Assembly (NCBI GenBank): GCA_963611165.1
Contig: CAVDQG010000004.1
Location: 1 to 64,000, forward strand
Direction of reading: 5' to 3'
Origin: SIG603 sp963611165
GTDB lineage: Bacteria; Bacillota; Clostridia; Oscillospirales; Acutalibacteraceae
Length of the DNA stretch: 64,000 bases
The translations under genes were made by a program, and so were the position numbers. The notes below the pieces were generated by a model that saw nothing but the letters and a program-made list of their open reading frames with translations, had not been told where the DNA came from and ran no database searches. The first letter of the stretch is position 1, and each line of letters opens with the position of its first letter. Of this stretch, positions 16,364 to 24,954 are shown piece after piece.

Positions 16364-17881
16364 ATGGCTGATTTTGAAAACAATGTAACAGAAAACTATG
16401 AGCCGAGCATCGAGGAGACCTACGGCCCAAGAAGAAGCATAGCTTTCATCGGTTCCGAGTGCTATCCGTTCGTCAAGACAGGCGGTCTCGGAGACGTTAT
16501 GTATGCTCTTCCGAAGGTACTTGCAAAGCAGAACTGCGATGTCAAGGTTATCATTCCAAAGTATGCTTGCATTCCGCAGAAGTGGCAGGACAAAATGGTC
16601 TACAGAGGATCGTTCTATATGGATCTCTGCGCAGACGGAAAGAGCTACTATGTAGGAATTATGGAGTATGTCGAGGACGGCGTCGTCTATGACTTCATCG
16701 ATAACGATGAGTTCTTCAGCTGGGGCAAGCCCTACACGGATCTCGTTGTCGATATTCCTAAGTATTGCTACTTTGGCAAGGCTGCTCTTGCGGCACTTAA
16801 CTTCATGGAGTGGATTCCCGACATCATTCATTGCCACGACTGGCAGGCAGGTCTTGTTCCGGTTTATCTGAGAACTCTCTTTGCAGAAACCGAGCTTAAC
16901 CGTGCTAAGGTTATCACAACAATTCACAACCTGAGATTCCAGGGTATTTATAATGTAGACACAATCAAATATTGGTCCGGTCTCCCTGATTATGTATTTG
17001 ACTATGATTGTCTCGGATTCGGTGACGGCGCCGCCAATATGTTCAAGGGCGGTCTCGCTTATTCCGATAAGATCACAACCGTCAGCGCAACTTATGCCGA
17101 GGAAATCAAAACTCCTTTCTTCGGAGAAAATCTTGACGGCCACTTGAGATTCCACGAGGGAAAGCTCTGCGGTATTGTAAACGGTATCGATGTCGAGCTT
17201 TGGAACCCTGCTACCGACAAGCTCCTTAAGGAGAACTATGACAGCGAGAATGCCGTACAGAAAAAGAAGCTCAATAAGCTTGCTCTTCAGGATGAATTGG
17301 GTCTTAACAAAGATGAGGACAAATTTGTCATCGGTCTTGTCTCAAGACTTACAAACCAGAAGGGTCTTGACCTTGTAAACGCAATTGCAGAAGACCTCAT
17401 GGACGGCAACACACAGGTTGTCATTCTCGGTACAGGCGAACCCGAGTACGAGAATTCCTTCCGTTACTTCGAGAGCACTTATAAGGGCGACTTTGCCGCT
17501 TGTATTCAGTATGACGAGGCAAGAGCACACAGAATTTACGCAGGCTGTGACGCTATGCTCATTCCGTCACTCTTTGAGCCGTGCGGACTCACTCAGCTTT
17601 ACTCCATGAGATACGGTTCTGTTCCGATTGTCCGTGAGACAGGCGGTCTTAAGGATACCGTTGAGCCGTACAATAAATTCTTCGGCTGGGGCAACGGCTT
17701 CACATTCATAGACTACTATCCGCAGAATCTTCTCGACTGCATCAACCGTGCAAAGACTCTCTATTTCGAGAACCGTCCTGCATGGGATGAGATGGTTGTC
17801 CGTGACATGAACAAGGATGTTTCATGGGAGAAATCCGCTAAGCAGTATAAGGATCTTTATTTGAGCCTTACAAACTGGTAA
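16364..17881 (+). CDS. glgA: Glycogen synthase (ADP-glucose, GT5)
   Basis: GlgA transfers glucose from ADP-glucose to the growing alpha-1,4-glucan. The 505-aa protein has the ADP-glucose-binding KTGGLGDV, the HCHDWQAGLVP section, TTIHNLRFQG, GIVNGIDVELWNP, GLVSRLTNQKGLDL, and the C-terminal active-site region PSLFEPCGLTQLYSMRYG. An N-terminal extension of about 25 acidic residues (MADFENNVTENYEPSIEETYG) precedes the catalytic fold, more than in E. coli GlgA. It is monocistronic with its own promoter and terminator, apart from the glgC/D/B genes it usually works with. Confidence 0.95.
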   Translation: MADFENNVTENYEPSIEETYGPRRSIAFIGSECYPFVKTGGLGDVMYALPKVLAKQNCDVKVIIPKYACIPQKWQDKMVYRGSFYMDLCADGKSYYVGIMEYVEDGVVYDFIDNDEFFSWGKPYTDLVVDIPKYCYFGKAALAALNFMEWIPDIIHCHDWQAGLVPVYLRTLFAETELNRAKVITTIHNLRFQGIYNVDTIKYWSGLPDYVFDYDCLGFGDGAANMFKGGLAYSDKITTVSATYAEEIKTPFFGENLDGHLRFHEGKLCGIVNGIDVELWNPATDKLLKENYDSENAVQKKKLNKLALQDELGLNKDEDKFVIGLVSRLTNQKGLDLVNAIAEDLMDGNTQVVILGTGEPEYENSFRYFESTYKGDFAACIQYDEARAHRIYAGCDAMLIPSLFEPCGLTQLYSMRYGSVPIVRETGGLKDTVEPYNKFFGWGNGFTFIDYYPQNLLDCINRAKTLYFENRPAWDEMVVRDMNKDVSWEKSAKQYKDLYLSLTNW

Positions 17882-17906
17882 TATCTTAATACGAAACCAA
17901 AATCCG

Positions 17907-17938
17907 AGGGACTTGCAAAAAGCAAGTCCCTTATTTTT
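17907..17938 (+). terminator. Terminator of glgA
   Basis: A 10-bp perfect stem AGGGACTTGC/GCAAGTCCCT (17907-17916, 17922-17931) followed by TATTTTTTC. Confidence 0.9.
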
Positions 17939-17990
17939 TCTGTTAGCATAAAACATATGTGAAAATCTGCGTATTTTCCACTAATTATTA

Positions 17991-18019
17991 TTGACTTTAT
18001 GGATAATATCTGTTAAAGT
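17991..18019 (+). promoter_or_regulatory. Promoter of the PRTase-like gene
   Basis: TTGACT (17991-17996), 17 bp, TAAAGT (18014-18019). The leader of about 100 bases before the start codon holds no riboswitch class that I recognise. Confidence 0.55.
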
Positions 18020-18128
18020 TATTGCAAGGAGTAGTGCAAAGCAATGCTTTTTATTTTGTTTTGGCACAAAAACGGATGTGGTTCTCGGCAGATGGTCGGG
18101 AAAATTTTTCACAATAGAGGTAAGAACC

Positions 18129-18767
18129 ATGGCAATCAATACTTTCAGCTATCCGACTTCAAACAGCAACATCAAGCTTCGAGTCGCAAGAGGACATTTT
18201 GCAGCAAAGCACAGCCATATCAACTATTACATTGATTTGACCATGACAAAGCATAGACTCTCCGAGGCAAGAGAAGCGGCAATAGAGCTTGCAAGAGGAT
18301 TCAGAAGCAGTGCAATCGTTGACACCATTCTTTGTCTTGACGGCACAGAGGTCATCGGCACATGCATGGCAGACGAGCTCACAAAGCACGGCATTCAGAG
18401 CATGAACGCTCATCAGACAATTTATGTCGTCACACCTGAAATGACATCGGGCAGTCAGCTTCTGTTCCGTGAGAACACCGTTCCTATGATTACAGGAAAA
18501 AATGTTATCGTTCTCGCCGCATCCGTCACAACGGGATACACCGTTCAGGCGGCTATCGACTGCATTAATTACTATGGCGGCACCGCTCAGGGTGTTTGCT
18601 CTATCTTCACCTGTGTCAAGGAAGTCAGCGGATTCAAGGTTAATTCGATTTTTGACACCGAGGTACTTGACGATTACTCGTCTAAGCCCGTTTCCGAATG
18701 CCCGCTCTGTAAGGCGGGAATTAAGCTTGACGCTATGATTAACAATTTCGGAATTTCAAGCTTCTAA
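18129..18767 (+). CDS. Type I phosphoribosyltransferase-like protein with altered PRPP loop
   Basis: The 212-aa protein has the fold pattern of orotate-type PRTases: YYIDLT near the N-terminus, a central ILCLDGTEVIGTCMADEL strand-helix, and the PRPP-loop position VIVLAASVTTGYT (126-138). In active enzymes this loop reads hhhDDhhTTG, but here the acidic pair is Ala130-Ala131. A C-terminal CPLC pair (Cys191, Cys194) suggests a metal-binding knuckle. Start chosen at MAINTF because of GAGGT upstream; a longer in-frame reading exists without a site. It has its own promoter and terminator. It may be a divergent enzyme or a PRPP/nucleotide-sensing relative; related proteins are probably annotated as orotate phosphoribosyltransferase, which I would not assign on this evidence. 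Confidence 0.75.
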   Translation: MAINTFSYPTSNSNIKLRVARGHFAAKHSHINYYIDLTMTKHRLSEAREAAIELARGFRSSAIVDTILCLDGTEVIGTCMADELTKHGIQSMNAHQTIYVVTPEMTSGSQLLFRENTVPMITGKNVIVLAASVTTGYTVQAAIDCINYYGGTAQGVCSIFTCVKEVSGFKVNSIFDTEVLDDYSSKPVSECPLCKAGIKLDAMINNFGISSF

Positions 18768-18777
18768 AAAACTACAT

Positions 18778-18811
18778 CGGAGCGGACTTCTGTTCGCTCC
18801 GTTTTGCTTTT
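18778..18811 (+). terminator. Terminator of the PRTase-like gene
   Basis: CGGAGCGGAC pairs with GTTCGCTCCG (18778-18787, 18792-18801, one G-U), followed by TTTTGCTTTTTT. Confidence 0.85.
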
Positions 18812-18814
18812 TTC

Positions 18815-18843
18815 TTCACTCTTTTATGCGGCTGTGTTACAAT
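18815..18843 (+). promoter_or_regulatory. Promoter of the DsdA-like/cdd/pdp operon
   Basis: TTCACT (18815-18820), 17 bp, TACAAT (18838-18843). Confidence 0.5.
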
Positions 18844-18875
18844 ATCGTAAGTATAAAACAGAAAGGCTGATATAA

Positions 18876-20018
18876 TTGCAGAACGAAAAAGAAAAAAGCT
18901 TCATCTTAAACGAGAAGCTTTCGGAAACTGAAATACATTCTAAAATAAACGGCTACGGCCATGTTCATATGAAAGCGGCTCAGAACCGATATATGCGCTT
19001 TATGCCTTATTTGGCTGAGGCTTTCCCCAAGACATCCGCACGAAAAGGAATAATCGAATCGGAGCTTTACGATATTTCCGATTTCGCAAAAGAAATAAAT
19101 GAGTCCTTTAAGGGAAAACTTTTTCTTAAAGACGATGCCCACCTGCCTGTCGGTCAAAGTGTCACCGCCAGAGGCGTAATGCACGAAGTACTTCACATTG
19201 CAGAAATTCTTTTGCAGAAAAACAAATTACTCTCCCCTACCGAAAATTACTCAAGGGTTAACTCTGACGAAATCAAAGAATTGTTCTCGCACTACAAAAT
19301 TTATGCGATCGAACTCGAAAACCTTGCACTCAGTGCGGGAGTTCTTGCGGCAAGGCTCGGATTTGAAACGGTAATTTATCTGCCTGAAAACGAAAATCAA
19401 AAGATAAAAAGCATATTACTTAACGAGAAAATCAAGATTAAAGAATATAAATCAGATTATCTCTCGGCTCTTAATGAAGCTAAAAAAGTCTGCGAAAAGG
19501 AAGAGAACAGCTTCTTCATCGGAAAATCTGACAGCGAAGATCTCTTTTTCGGTTATTCAACAGCCGCACTCAGACTGAAGGTTCAGTTGAATAAAGCTCA
19601 TGTGACAGTTGATGAAAATCATCCGCTGTTTGTCTATATTCCCTCGTTAATTTCCGAGGCGGCAAGCGGAATAGCATTCGGTCTCAAGCAGCTTATGGGA
19701 AATGATGTACATTGCTTTTTGTTTCAACCGAGCGATTTAACAAACGGAACATCTGAGTTTGTGAAAAGCATAAGCGAAAATATAGTTTCAGGCACTTTTA
19801 CCGTAAGCGATGAAAGTATGCAAAGTTTTTCTGAAAAGCTGAAGCTCAAAAAAAGCATAAATCTTAAACCTGTTTCTTGCATGGGATTTAAAGCGATTGA
19901 AGATTTTTCGAATAAAGACTTTCAAGGCTATCTTGAAAAGCACAATTTACTTGATAAGCTTGATAATTCGTCTCACATCGTCTGGGCGGCATACGGCGAT
20001 CAAGATTTGACCGTGTAA
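18876..20018 (+). CDS. D-serine dehydratase (DsdA)-like pseudoenzyme
   Basis: The 380-aa protein aligns with DsdA along most of its length: RFMPYLAEAFPKT, GIIESELY, LFLKDDAHLPVG, ARG-HEVLHIAE, NPLFVYxP-like, GIAFGLK, VHCF, HIVWA. Yet every cofactor motif is changed. The PLP lysine of the SxKARG motif is Thr97 (SVTARG); the phosphate-binding GSTGN loop is IELEN (145-149); the GVGGGPGG loop is LISEAASG (258-265); the C-terminal GGG is gone. About 60-80 residues of the C-terminal half are also missing. The frame is open and starts at TTG with GAAAGG upstream. It should not bind PLP; a structural or sensory role is inference. It is followed by cdd after 34 bases. Confidence 0.85.
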   Translation: MQNEKEKSFILNEKLSETEIHSKINGYGHVHMKAAQNRYMRFMPYLAEAFPKTSARKGIIESELYDISDFAKEINESFKGKLFLKDDAHLPVGQSVTARGVMHEVLHIAEILLQKNKLLSPTENYSRVNSDEIKELFSHYKIYAIELENLALSAGVLAARLGFETVIYLPENENQKIKSILLNEKIKIKEYKSDYLSALNEAKKVCEKEENSFFIGKSDSEDLFFGYSTAALRLKVQLNKAHVTVDENHPLFVYIPSLISEAASGIAFGLKQLMGNDVHCFLFQPSDLTNGTSEFVKSISENIVSGTFTVSDESMQSFSEKLKLKKSINLKPVSCMGFKAIEDFSNKDFQGYLEKHNLLDKLDNSSHIVWAAYGDQDLTV

Positions 20019-20052
20019 GCTAAATCAATTTGGTACAGAAAACGGTGATTTT

Positions 20053-20493
20053 ATGAGTGATACAAATAAAAAAAGTGTAACCGTTACAAGAAATGAAATC
20101 GTAATTCTAATAAACAAAGCGGTAGAAATGCGTGACAAATCATATTGCCCGTACTCAAACTATTCTGTCGGTGCGGCTTTGCTTTCTGCGGACGGTGAAA
20201 TTTTCCCCGGATGCAATGTCGAGAACGCATCCTCCCCGGCCGGCATTTGTGCCGAAAGAACCGCTTTTTCGAGTGCAGTCGCAAGCGGAAAGCGAAGCTT
20301 TAAAGCTATTGCGATTTGCGGAGGGAAAAAGGGTGAAAAATCCAATGAGTTTGCTTACCCTTGCGGAATTTGCCGACAGGTCATGACAGAATTTTGCACA
20401 AACGACTTTAAAGTAATCGTCGCTACGGATACCGACAATTTCAAGATTTATTCTTTGGACGAGATCATACCCTTTCCTTTTAAGCTTAATTAA
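20053..20493 (+). CDS. cdd: Cytidine deaminase
   Basis: Cdd converts cytidine and deoxycytidine to uridine and deoxyuridine in pyrimidine salvage. The 146-aa protein has YCPYSNYSVGAAL, the NVENAS motif, the zinc and catalytic motif CAER (Cys and Glu), and PCGICRQ with the other two zinc cysteines. This is the small homotetrameric three-cysteine class. It is followed 35 bases later by pyrimidine nucleoside phosphorylase, the next salvage step. The N-terminus has about 10 extra residues (MSDTNKKSVTV) and a weak ribosome site, so an internal start is possible. Confidence 0.95.
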   Translation: MSDTNKKSVTVTRNEIVILINKAVEMRDKSYCPYSNYSVGAALLSADGEIFPGCNVENASSPAGICAERTAFSSAVASGKRSFKAIAICGGKKGEKSNEFAYPCGICRQVMTEFCTNDFKVIVATDTDNFKIYSLDEIIPFPFKLN

Positions 20494-20528
20494 ACTTGAA
20501 TTTCTTTTACAGAAAGGAGATCGCTTTT

Positions 20529-21788
20529 ATGAGAATGTATGACATTATCGAGAAGAAAAGAAACGGATGCGAGCTCACGGAAAAAGAAATTTCATTTTTC
20601 ACAGACGGTTTCACAAGCGGTGAAATCCCCGACTACCAAGCCGCCGCTTTGCTCATGGCAATTTGCCTAAACGGCATGAGCGAACGGGAAACCATGGCAT
20701 TAACTCTTAACATGAGAAATTCGGGTGAAATCATCGACCTTTCAGAAATAGACGGAATCAAGGTAGATAAGCACTCGACTGGCGGCGTCGGAGACAAAGT
20801 CACTTTGATTGCCGCACCCATTGCCGCCGCATGCGGAGTTCCCATCGCCAAAATGAGCGGCCGTGGGCTTGGTTTCACGGGCGGCACAGCCGATAAGCTT
20901 GAGAGCATCGAGGGCTTTCGTGTTAACCTCAGTAACGAGGAGTTTATAAGTCAGGTTAGAAAAATCGGAATCACCGTTTGCGGTCAGACAAAAAACCTAT
21001 GCCCCGCCGACAAAAAGCTGTATGCACTTCGTGATGTGACCGCAACCGTCGACAGTCTTCCGCTTATCGCATCAAGCATCATGAGTAAAAAGCTTGCCGC
21101 CGGCGGTGACAAAATTCTGCTTGATGTCACTTTTGGCAGCGGTGCATTTATGAAGAACATTTCCGATGCAGAAAAATTGGCAGACACCATGGTAAAAATC
21201 GGCACGGCTCTAGGCAAAGAAACCGTAGCCGTCATAACAAACATGGACTGTCCGCTCGGCCGTGCTGTCGGAAACCGACTTGAAGTAAAGGAAGCTATAG
21301 AAATGCTCGGCGGCACTGCGACAAGAGACCTATGGGAAACCGCTCTTTTGATTGCCGCAAATATGATTTATCTCGGCGAAAAAGCAAATAGTCTTGAAGA
21401 AGCGAGAGTTCTTGCGGAGAAAAGCATTAAAGACGGCTCGGCACTTCAAAAGCTTCGTCAGCTTGTCATCGCTCAGGGTGGTGATGTATCATATATCGAC
21501 AATCCCGAAAAGCTTGAAGCCGCACCTGTTGCTTATGAAATCAAAGCCGAAACTTGCGGTTATATTAACAGGATTGATGCGCTTGCAGTCGGCAAAGCAT
21601 CCGTAACACTCGGTGCCGGCCGTGAAAAAGAGGACGACAAAATCGATTTCGGCGCCGGTATTTATTTAAACAAGAAGCCGAACGACTGCGTATTTAAGGG
21701 CGACACCGTGCTCACGCTCTATTCCGGTTCAAAAGAAAAGTGCGAAAAAGCGGCTGAATTACTCAAAAATGCTGTTACCATAAAGTAA
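20529..21788 (+). CDS. pdp: Pyrimidine-nucleoside phosphorylase
   Basis: Pdp splits uridine, deoxyuridine or thymidine with phosphate to the base and (deoxy)ribose-1-phosphate. The 419-aa protein has the family signature around GRGLGFTGGTADKLESI, the phosphate-binding KHSTGGVGDK, and the C-terminal alpha/beta domain with the AVGKASVTLGAGRE segment. Start set at MRMYDII with AAGGAG about 9 bases upstream; an extension of 11 codons is poorly supported. It ends the operon with cdd and the DsdA-like gene, and a strong terminator follows. Confidence 0.95.
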   Translation: MRMYDIIEKKRNGCELTEKEISFFTDGFTSGEIPDYQAAALLMAICLNGMSERETMALTLNMRNSGEIIDLSEIDGIKVDKHSTGGVGDKVTLIAAPIAAACGVPIAKMSGRGLGFTGGTADKLESIEGFRVNLSNEEFISQVRKIGITVCGQTKNLCPADKKLYALRDVTATVDSLPLIASSIMSKKLAAGGDKILLDVTFGSGAFMKNISDAEKLADTMVKIGTALGKETVAVITNMDCPLGRAVGNRLEVKEAIEMLGGTATRDLWETALLIAANMIYLGEKANSLEEARVLAEKSIKDGSALQKLRQLVIAQGGDVSYIDNPEKLEAAPVAYEIKAETCGYINRIDALAVGKASVTLGAGREKEDDKIDFGAGIYLNKKPNDCVFKGDTVLTLYSGSKEKCEKAAELLKNAVTIK

Positions 21789-21801
21789 ATATTCAAACGC
21801 A

Positions 21802-21839
21802 AAAAGCGGAGAGAATTTTTTCACTTTCTCTCCGCTTTT
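21802..21839 (+). terminator. Bidirectional terminator between pdp and the cyclophilin gene
   Basis: A 14-bp perfect stem AAAAGCGGAGAGAA/TTCTCTCCGCTTTT (21802-21815, 21826-21839). It serves the two convergent genes. Confidence 0.9.
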
Positions 21840-21867
21840 ATTGCACTTTAAATTGTTATTTAAGAAA

Positions 21868-22383
21868 TTAAACCTTCTCGGGAGCAGGGTACTCAGTGCC
21901 GAATGTCTCGACTGTAACCTCTTCCATTACGCAGTCATCGTAAGGTCTGTCCATGTAGTCTCTCTCGGAAGCTACGATAGCGTCTGCTACCTCCTGACCC
22001 TCGGTAAGCTTACCGAAAGATGCATACTGACCGTCAAGGTGCGGTGCGTCGGCAACCATGATGAAGAACTGGCTTCCTGCAGAGTTCGGTCTCATGGAAC
22101 GAGCCATGGAGATAACTCCCTTTGTGTGCTTGAGGTCATTCTTGAAGCCGTTTCCGGAAAACTCACCCTTGATGGAATAGTCGGGGCCGCCCATACCTGT
22201 TCCCTCAGGGTCGCCGCCCTGAATCATAAAGCCGGGAATAACACGGTGGAAAATAGTTCCGTCATAAAAGCCGCTCTTGACGAGTGAGATAAAATTGTTT
22301 ACAGTATTAGGGGCAACCTCAGGATAAAGCTCAACCTTCATTGTGCCCTTATTTGTCTTGATGGTAACGATAGGATTTGACAT
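21868..22383 (-). CDS. Peptidyl-prolyl cis-trans isomerase, cyclophilin type
   Basis: The 171-aa protein is a cytoplasmic single-domain cyclophilin that speeds proline isomerisation in folding. It shows FYDGTIFHRVIPGFMIQGGDP, the region GVISMARSMRPNSAGSQFFI with the active-site arginine and QFF, and HLDGQYASFGKL. No signal peptide or lipobox. Its own promoter lies upstream. Confidence 0.95.
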   Translation of the reverse strand: MSNPIVTIKTNKGTMKVELYPEVAPNTVNNFISLVKSGFYDGTIFHRVIPGFMIQGGDPEGTGMGGPDYSIKGEFSGNGFKNDLKHTKGVISMARSMRPNSAGSQFFIMVADAPHLDGQYASFGKLTEGQEVADAIVASERDYMDRPYDDCVMEEVTVETFGTEYPAPEKV

Positions 22384-22435
22384 ATCATATTCCTTTCATG
22401 CAAAAATTAAATCAAATAGATTTTTTATTTAGATT

Positions 22436-22464
22436 AGTATATCAGCAATTTTTTAAATAATCAA
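22436..22464 (-). promoter_or_regulatory. Promoter of the cyclophilin gene
   Basis: On the minus strand TTGATT (22464-22459), 17 bp, TATACT (22441-22436). Confidence 0.7.
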
Positions 22465-22487
22465 GTAACACAAAAGGAGCTTAATAT

Positions 22488-23241
22488 ATGAAACTTGTAA
22501 GCTGGAACGTAAACGGACTTCGTGCCGCCGTCGGTAAAGGCTTTTTTGATTTTCTCGAGAGCGAAAATCCCGATGTAATTTGCATTCAGGAAACAAAAAT
22601 GCAAAAGGAACAAGCAAATTTCGAGCTTAACGGCTACCATGAATACTGGAATTCAGCCGACAAAAAGGGATATTCGGGAACTGCGATTTTCTCTAAAATC
22701 GAGCCGATAAGCGTAAGCTACGATATCGGTGTGGAGGAGCACTCACACGAGGGAAGAGTTATCACGGCTGAATATAATAATTTCTATCTTGTTTGCGTTT
22801 ACACTCCGAACGCACAGAACGAATTAAAGCGCATCGACTACCGCATGAAATGGGAAGATGATTTCAGAGCATATCTTGTTGAGCTGAAAAAGACTAAGCC
22901 CGTCATCGTGTGCGGTGATATGAATGTTGCCCACAATCCCATTGACCTCAAGAACCCCAAGCAGAACATCGGCAATGCGGGATTTTCCTACGAGGAGCGT
23001 GGAAAATTCACGGAGCTTCTCTCGAGCGGCTTTGTCGATACCTTCCGCCATCTTTACCCGGACACAGTCGACGCCTACTCCTGGTGGAGCTACCGCATGA
23101 AAGCGCGAGAGAGAAACGTCGGTTGGCGTATCGATTACTTCCTCGTTTCAGAAGATATTGTCGAAAGTGTCGAAGACTCCAAAATCTTAGCTGATGTCTT
23201 AGGCTCCGATCNNNNNNNNNNACCCTATTGTACCGTTTTGA
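22488..23241 (+). CDS. xth: Exodeoxyribonuclease III, interrupted by a scaffold gap near its C-terminus
   Basis: ExoIII is an AP endonuclease and 3'-5' exonuclease of base-excision repair. Motifs: MKLVSWNVNGLRA, IQETK (metal Glu), YTPNAQ, CGDMNVAH, WRIDYFLVS and the catalytic GSDH at the gap edge. Ten N follow (23212-23221). After the gap, the frame offset by one reads PIVPF then TGA (23239-23241), which matches the usual ending SDHxPI-. I therefore take this stop as the true end. The N-run is then not in frame: the real gap should be a multiple of 3, perhaps 0 or 3 bases. AAAGGAGC precedes the start. Confidence 0.9.
23212..23221. other. Scaffold gap (10 N) in xth
   Basis: Ten undetermined bases. 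The flanking exonuclease III reading frames show that the placeholder length is wrong modulo 3. Confidence 0.99.
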
Positions 23242-23325
23242 ACTCAATGTTTTCGAGACAAGTACAAAACGAAAAAATTGTTTTTTATTTTATCTAATAA
23301 TACATTCAAGAGGAGGAAAAATAAA

Positions 23326-24834
23326 ATGGCACATTTTTATTCCGAACCAAGCCACACCTTCAGTGAGTATCTCCTGATTCCGGGCTACACTTCCGAGGAT
23401 TGCATTCCCTCGAATGTTTCTCTTAAAACTCCGCTCGTAAAATACCGCAAGGGCTTTGAGGAGCCAAGCATCTCCCTTAACATCCCTATGGTATCCGCAA
23501 TCATGCAGTCTGTTTCCGATGACAAGCTTGCTGTTGCTCTCGCAAAGGAAGGCGGAATTTCCTTCATTTACGGCGCACAGTCCATCGAGTCCGAGGCAGC
23601 CATGGTCGCAAGAGTTAAGAACTACAAGGCAGGCTTCGTTGTTTCCGCCTCTAACCTCACTCCCGAGAATACTCTCGGCGACGTTCTCGCTCTCAAGGCT
23701 AAGAACGGCTTCTCCACTGTTGCAATCACAGACGACGGCACAGCTAACGGAAAGCTTCTCGGCATTGTTTCAAGCCGTGACTACCGTCTCTCAAGAATGA
23801 CAACAGACCTCAAAATCAAGGATTTCATGACTCCTCTTGAAAAGCTCGTCACAGCTCCCGCTACAAGCACACTTCACGAGTGCAACGATATCATCTGGGA
23901 GCACAAGCTCAATTCACTTCCGCTCATTGACGAAGAAGGCAGACTTCAGTACTTCGTTTTCCGTAAGGACTATCAGGAGCACAAGGAGTTCCCGCTCGAG
24001 CTTCTTGATGAAGAGAAGAGATACATCGTCGGCGCAGGTATCAACACAAGAGACTATCAGGAAAGAGTTCCCGCTCTCCTCGAGGCCGGCGTTGATGTTC
24101 TCTGCTTAGACTCCTCCGAGGGTTACACATGCTGGCAGGCAAACGCTATCAAGTGGGTTCGTGACACTTACGGCGATTCAGTTAAGATCGGTGCAGGTAA
24201 CGTTGTTGACAGAGACGGCTTCCTCTTCCTCGCAAGGGCAGGCGCAGACTTCGTTAAGATTGGTATCGGCGGCGGCTCAATCTGCATCACAAGAGAGACA
24301 AAGGGTATCGGCCGTGGACAGGCTTCTGCTGTTATCGAGGTTGCTCAGGCAAGAGACGAGTACTTCCGTGAGACAGGCATCTATGTTCCGATTTGCTCAG
24401 ACGGCGGTATCGTTCACGACTACCACATGACTCTCGCTCTCGCAATGGGCGCAGACTTCATGATGCTCGGCAGATACTTCGCAAGATTCGACGAGTCTCC
24501 GTCAAACAAGGTTCTCGTAAACGGCGTTTACATGAAGGAGTACTGGGGCGAGGGCTCCAACAGAGCAAGAAACTGGCAGAGATATGACCTCGGCGGTTCT
24601 GCAAAGCTTTCCTTCGAGGAAGGTGTTGACTCCTACGTCACATATGCTGGTTCTCTCCACGATAACGTTGAGATGTCACTCTACAAGGTTAAGTCCACAA
24701 TGTGCAACTGCGGTGTAACAAACCTCTCCGATCTCCAGAGAGACGCTAAGCTCACTCTCGTTTCAAGCACATCTATCGTTGAGGGCGGCTACCACGATGT
24801 TGTTCTTCACTCTGGCTCTTCCTCTCAGAGATAA
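23326..24834 (+). CDS. guaB: IMP dehydrogenase
   Basis: GuaB oxidises IMP to XMP with NAD+, the committed step of guanine nucleotide synthesis. The 502-aa protein is a TIM barrel interrupted by two CBS domains (about residues 95-215). The catalytic loop is GIGGGSICITRE with the nucleophilic Cys, followed by the GIGRGQASAVIEVA helix, then SDGGI and MMLGRYFA. The C-terminal flap carries EYWGEGSNRARNW. The sequence departs from the B. subtilis type (SEPSHTF N-terminus, GEGS where the common form has GMGS) and resembles a distinct IMPDH subgroup. AGAGGAGG lies upstream; an earlier in-frame start is unlikely. Confidence 0.92.
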   Translation: MAHFYSEPSHTFSEYLLIPGYTSEDCIPSNVSLKTPLVKYRKGFEEPSISLNIPMVSAIMQSVSDDKLAVALAKEGGISFIYGAQSIESEAAMVARVKNYKAGFVVSASNLTPENTLGDVLALKAKNGFSTVAITDDGTANGKLLGIVSSRDYRLSRMTTDLKIKDFMTPLEKLVTAPATSTLHECNDIIWEHKLNSLPLIDEEGRLQYFVFRKDYQEHKEFPLELLDEEKRYIVGAGINTRDYQERVPALLEAGVDVLCLDSSEGYTCWQANAIKWVRDTYGDSVKIGAGNVVDRDGFLFLARAGADFVKIGIGGGSICITRETKGIGRGQASAVIEVAQARDEYFRETGIYVPICSDGGIVHDYHMTLALAMGADFMMLGRYFARFDESPSNKVLVNGVYMKEYWGEGSNRARNWQRYDLGGSAKLSFEEGVDSYVTYAGSLHDNVEMSLYKVKSTMCNCGVTNLSDLQRDAKLTLVSSTSIVEGGYHDVVLHSGSSSQR

Positions 24835-24872
24835 TTAATTTTCAACAAATCTCGGATATATGTTAAAAACTC

Positions 24873-24903
24873 AGGCGTTCGCTTATGCGGACGCCTTTTT
24901 TTG
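24873..24903 (+). terminator. Terminator of guaB
   Basis: AGGCGTTCGC pairs with GCGGACGCCT (24873-24882, 24887-24896, one mismatch or U-G), followed by seven T. Confidence 0.9.
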
Positions 24904-24909
24904 TCAGCA

Positions 24910-24939
24910 AAAAAGCCTTCGCACAAGCAAAGGCTTTTT
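24910..24939 (-). terminator. Terminator of the thi operon
   Basis: AAAAAGCCTT and AAGGCTTTTT (24910-24919, 24930-24939) form a 10-bp stem with T-runs on both strands, directly beyond the cytX stop. Confidence 0.8.
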
Positions 24940-24954
24940 ACTGATATATAATCT

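Noticed and set aside
18020..18128. PRPP/guanidine-type riboswitch in the leader of the PRTase-like gene
   Set aside because: The leader is long enough, but I could not find the conserved ykkC-type elements or a clear paired core.
22488..23297. A 269-residue exonuclease III reading straight through the N-run
   Set aside because: The tail after the N is unlike any exonuclease III, whereas the neighbouring frame gives the expected SDHxPI ending and a stop at 23241.
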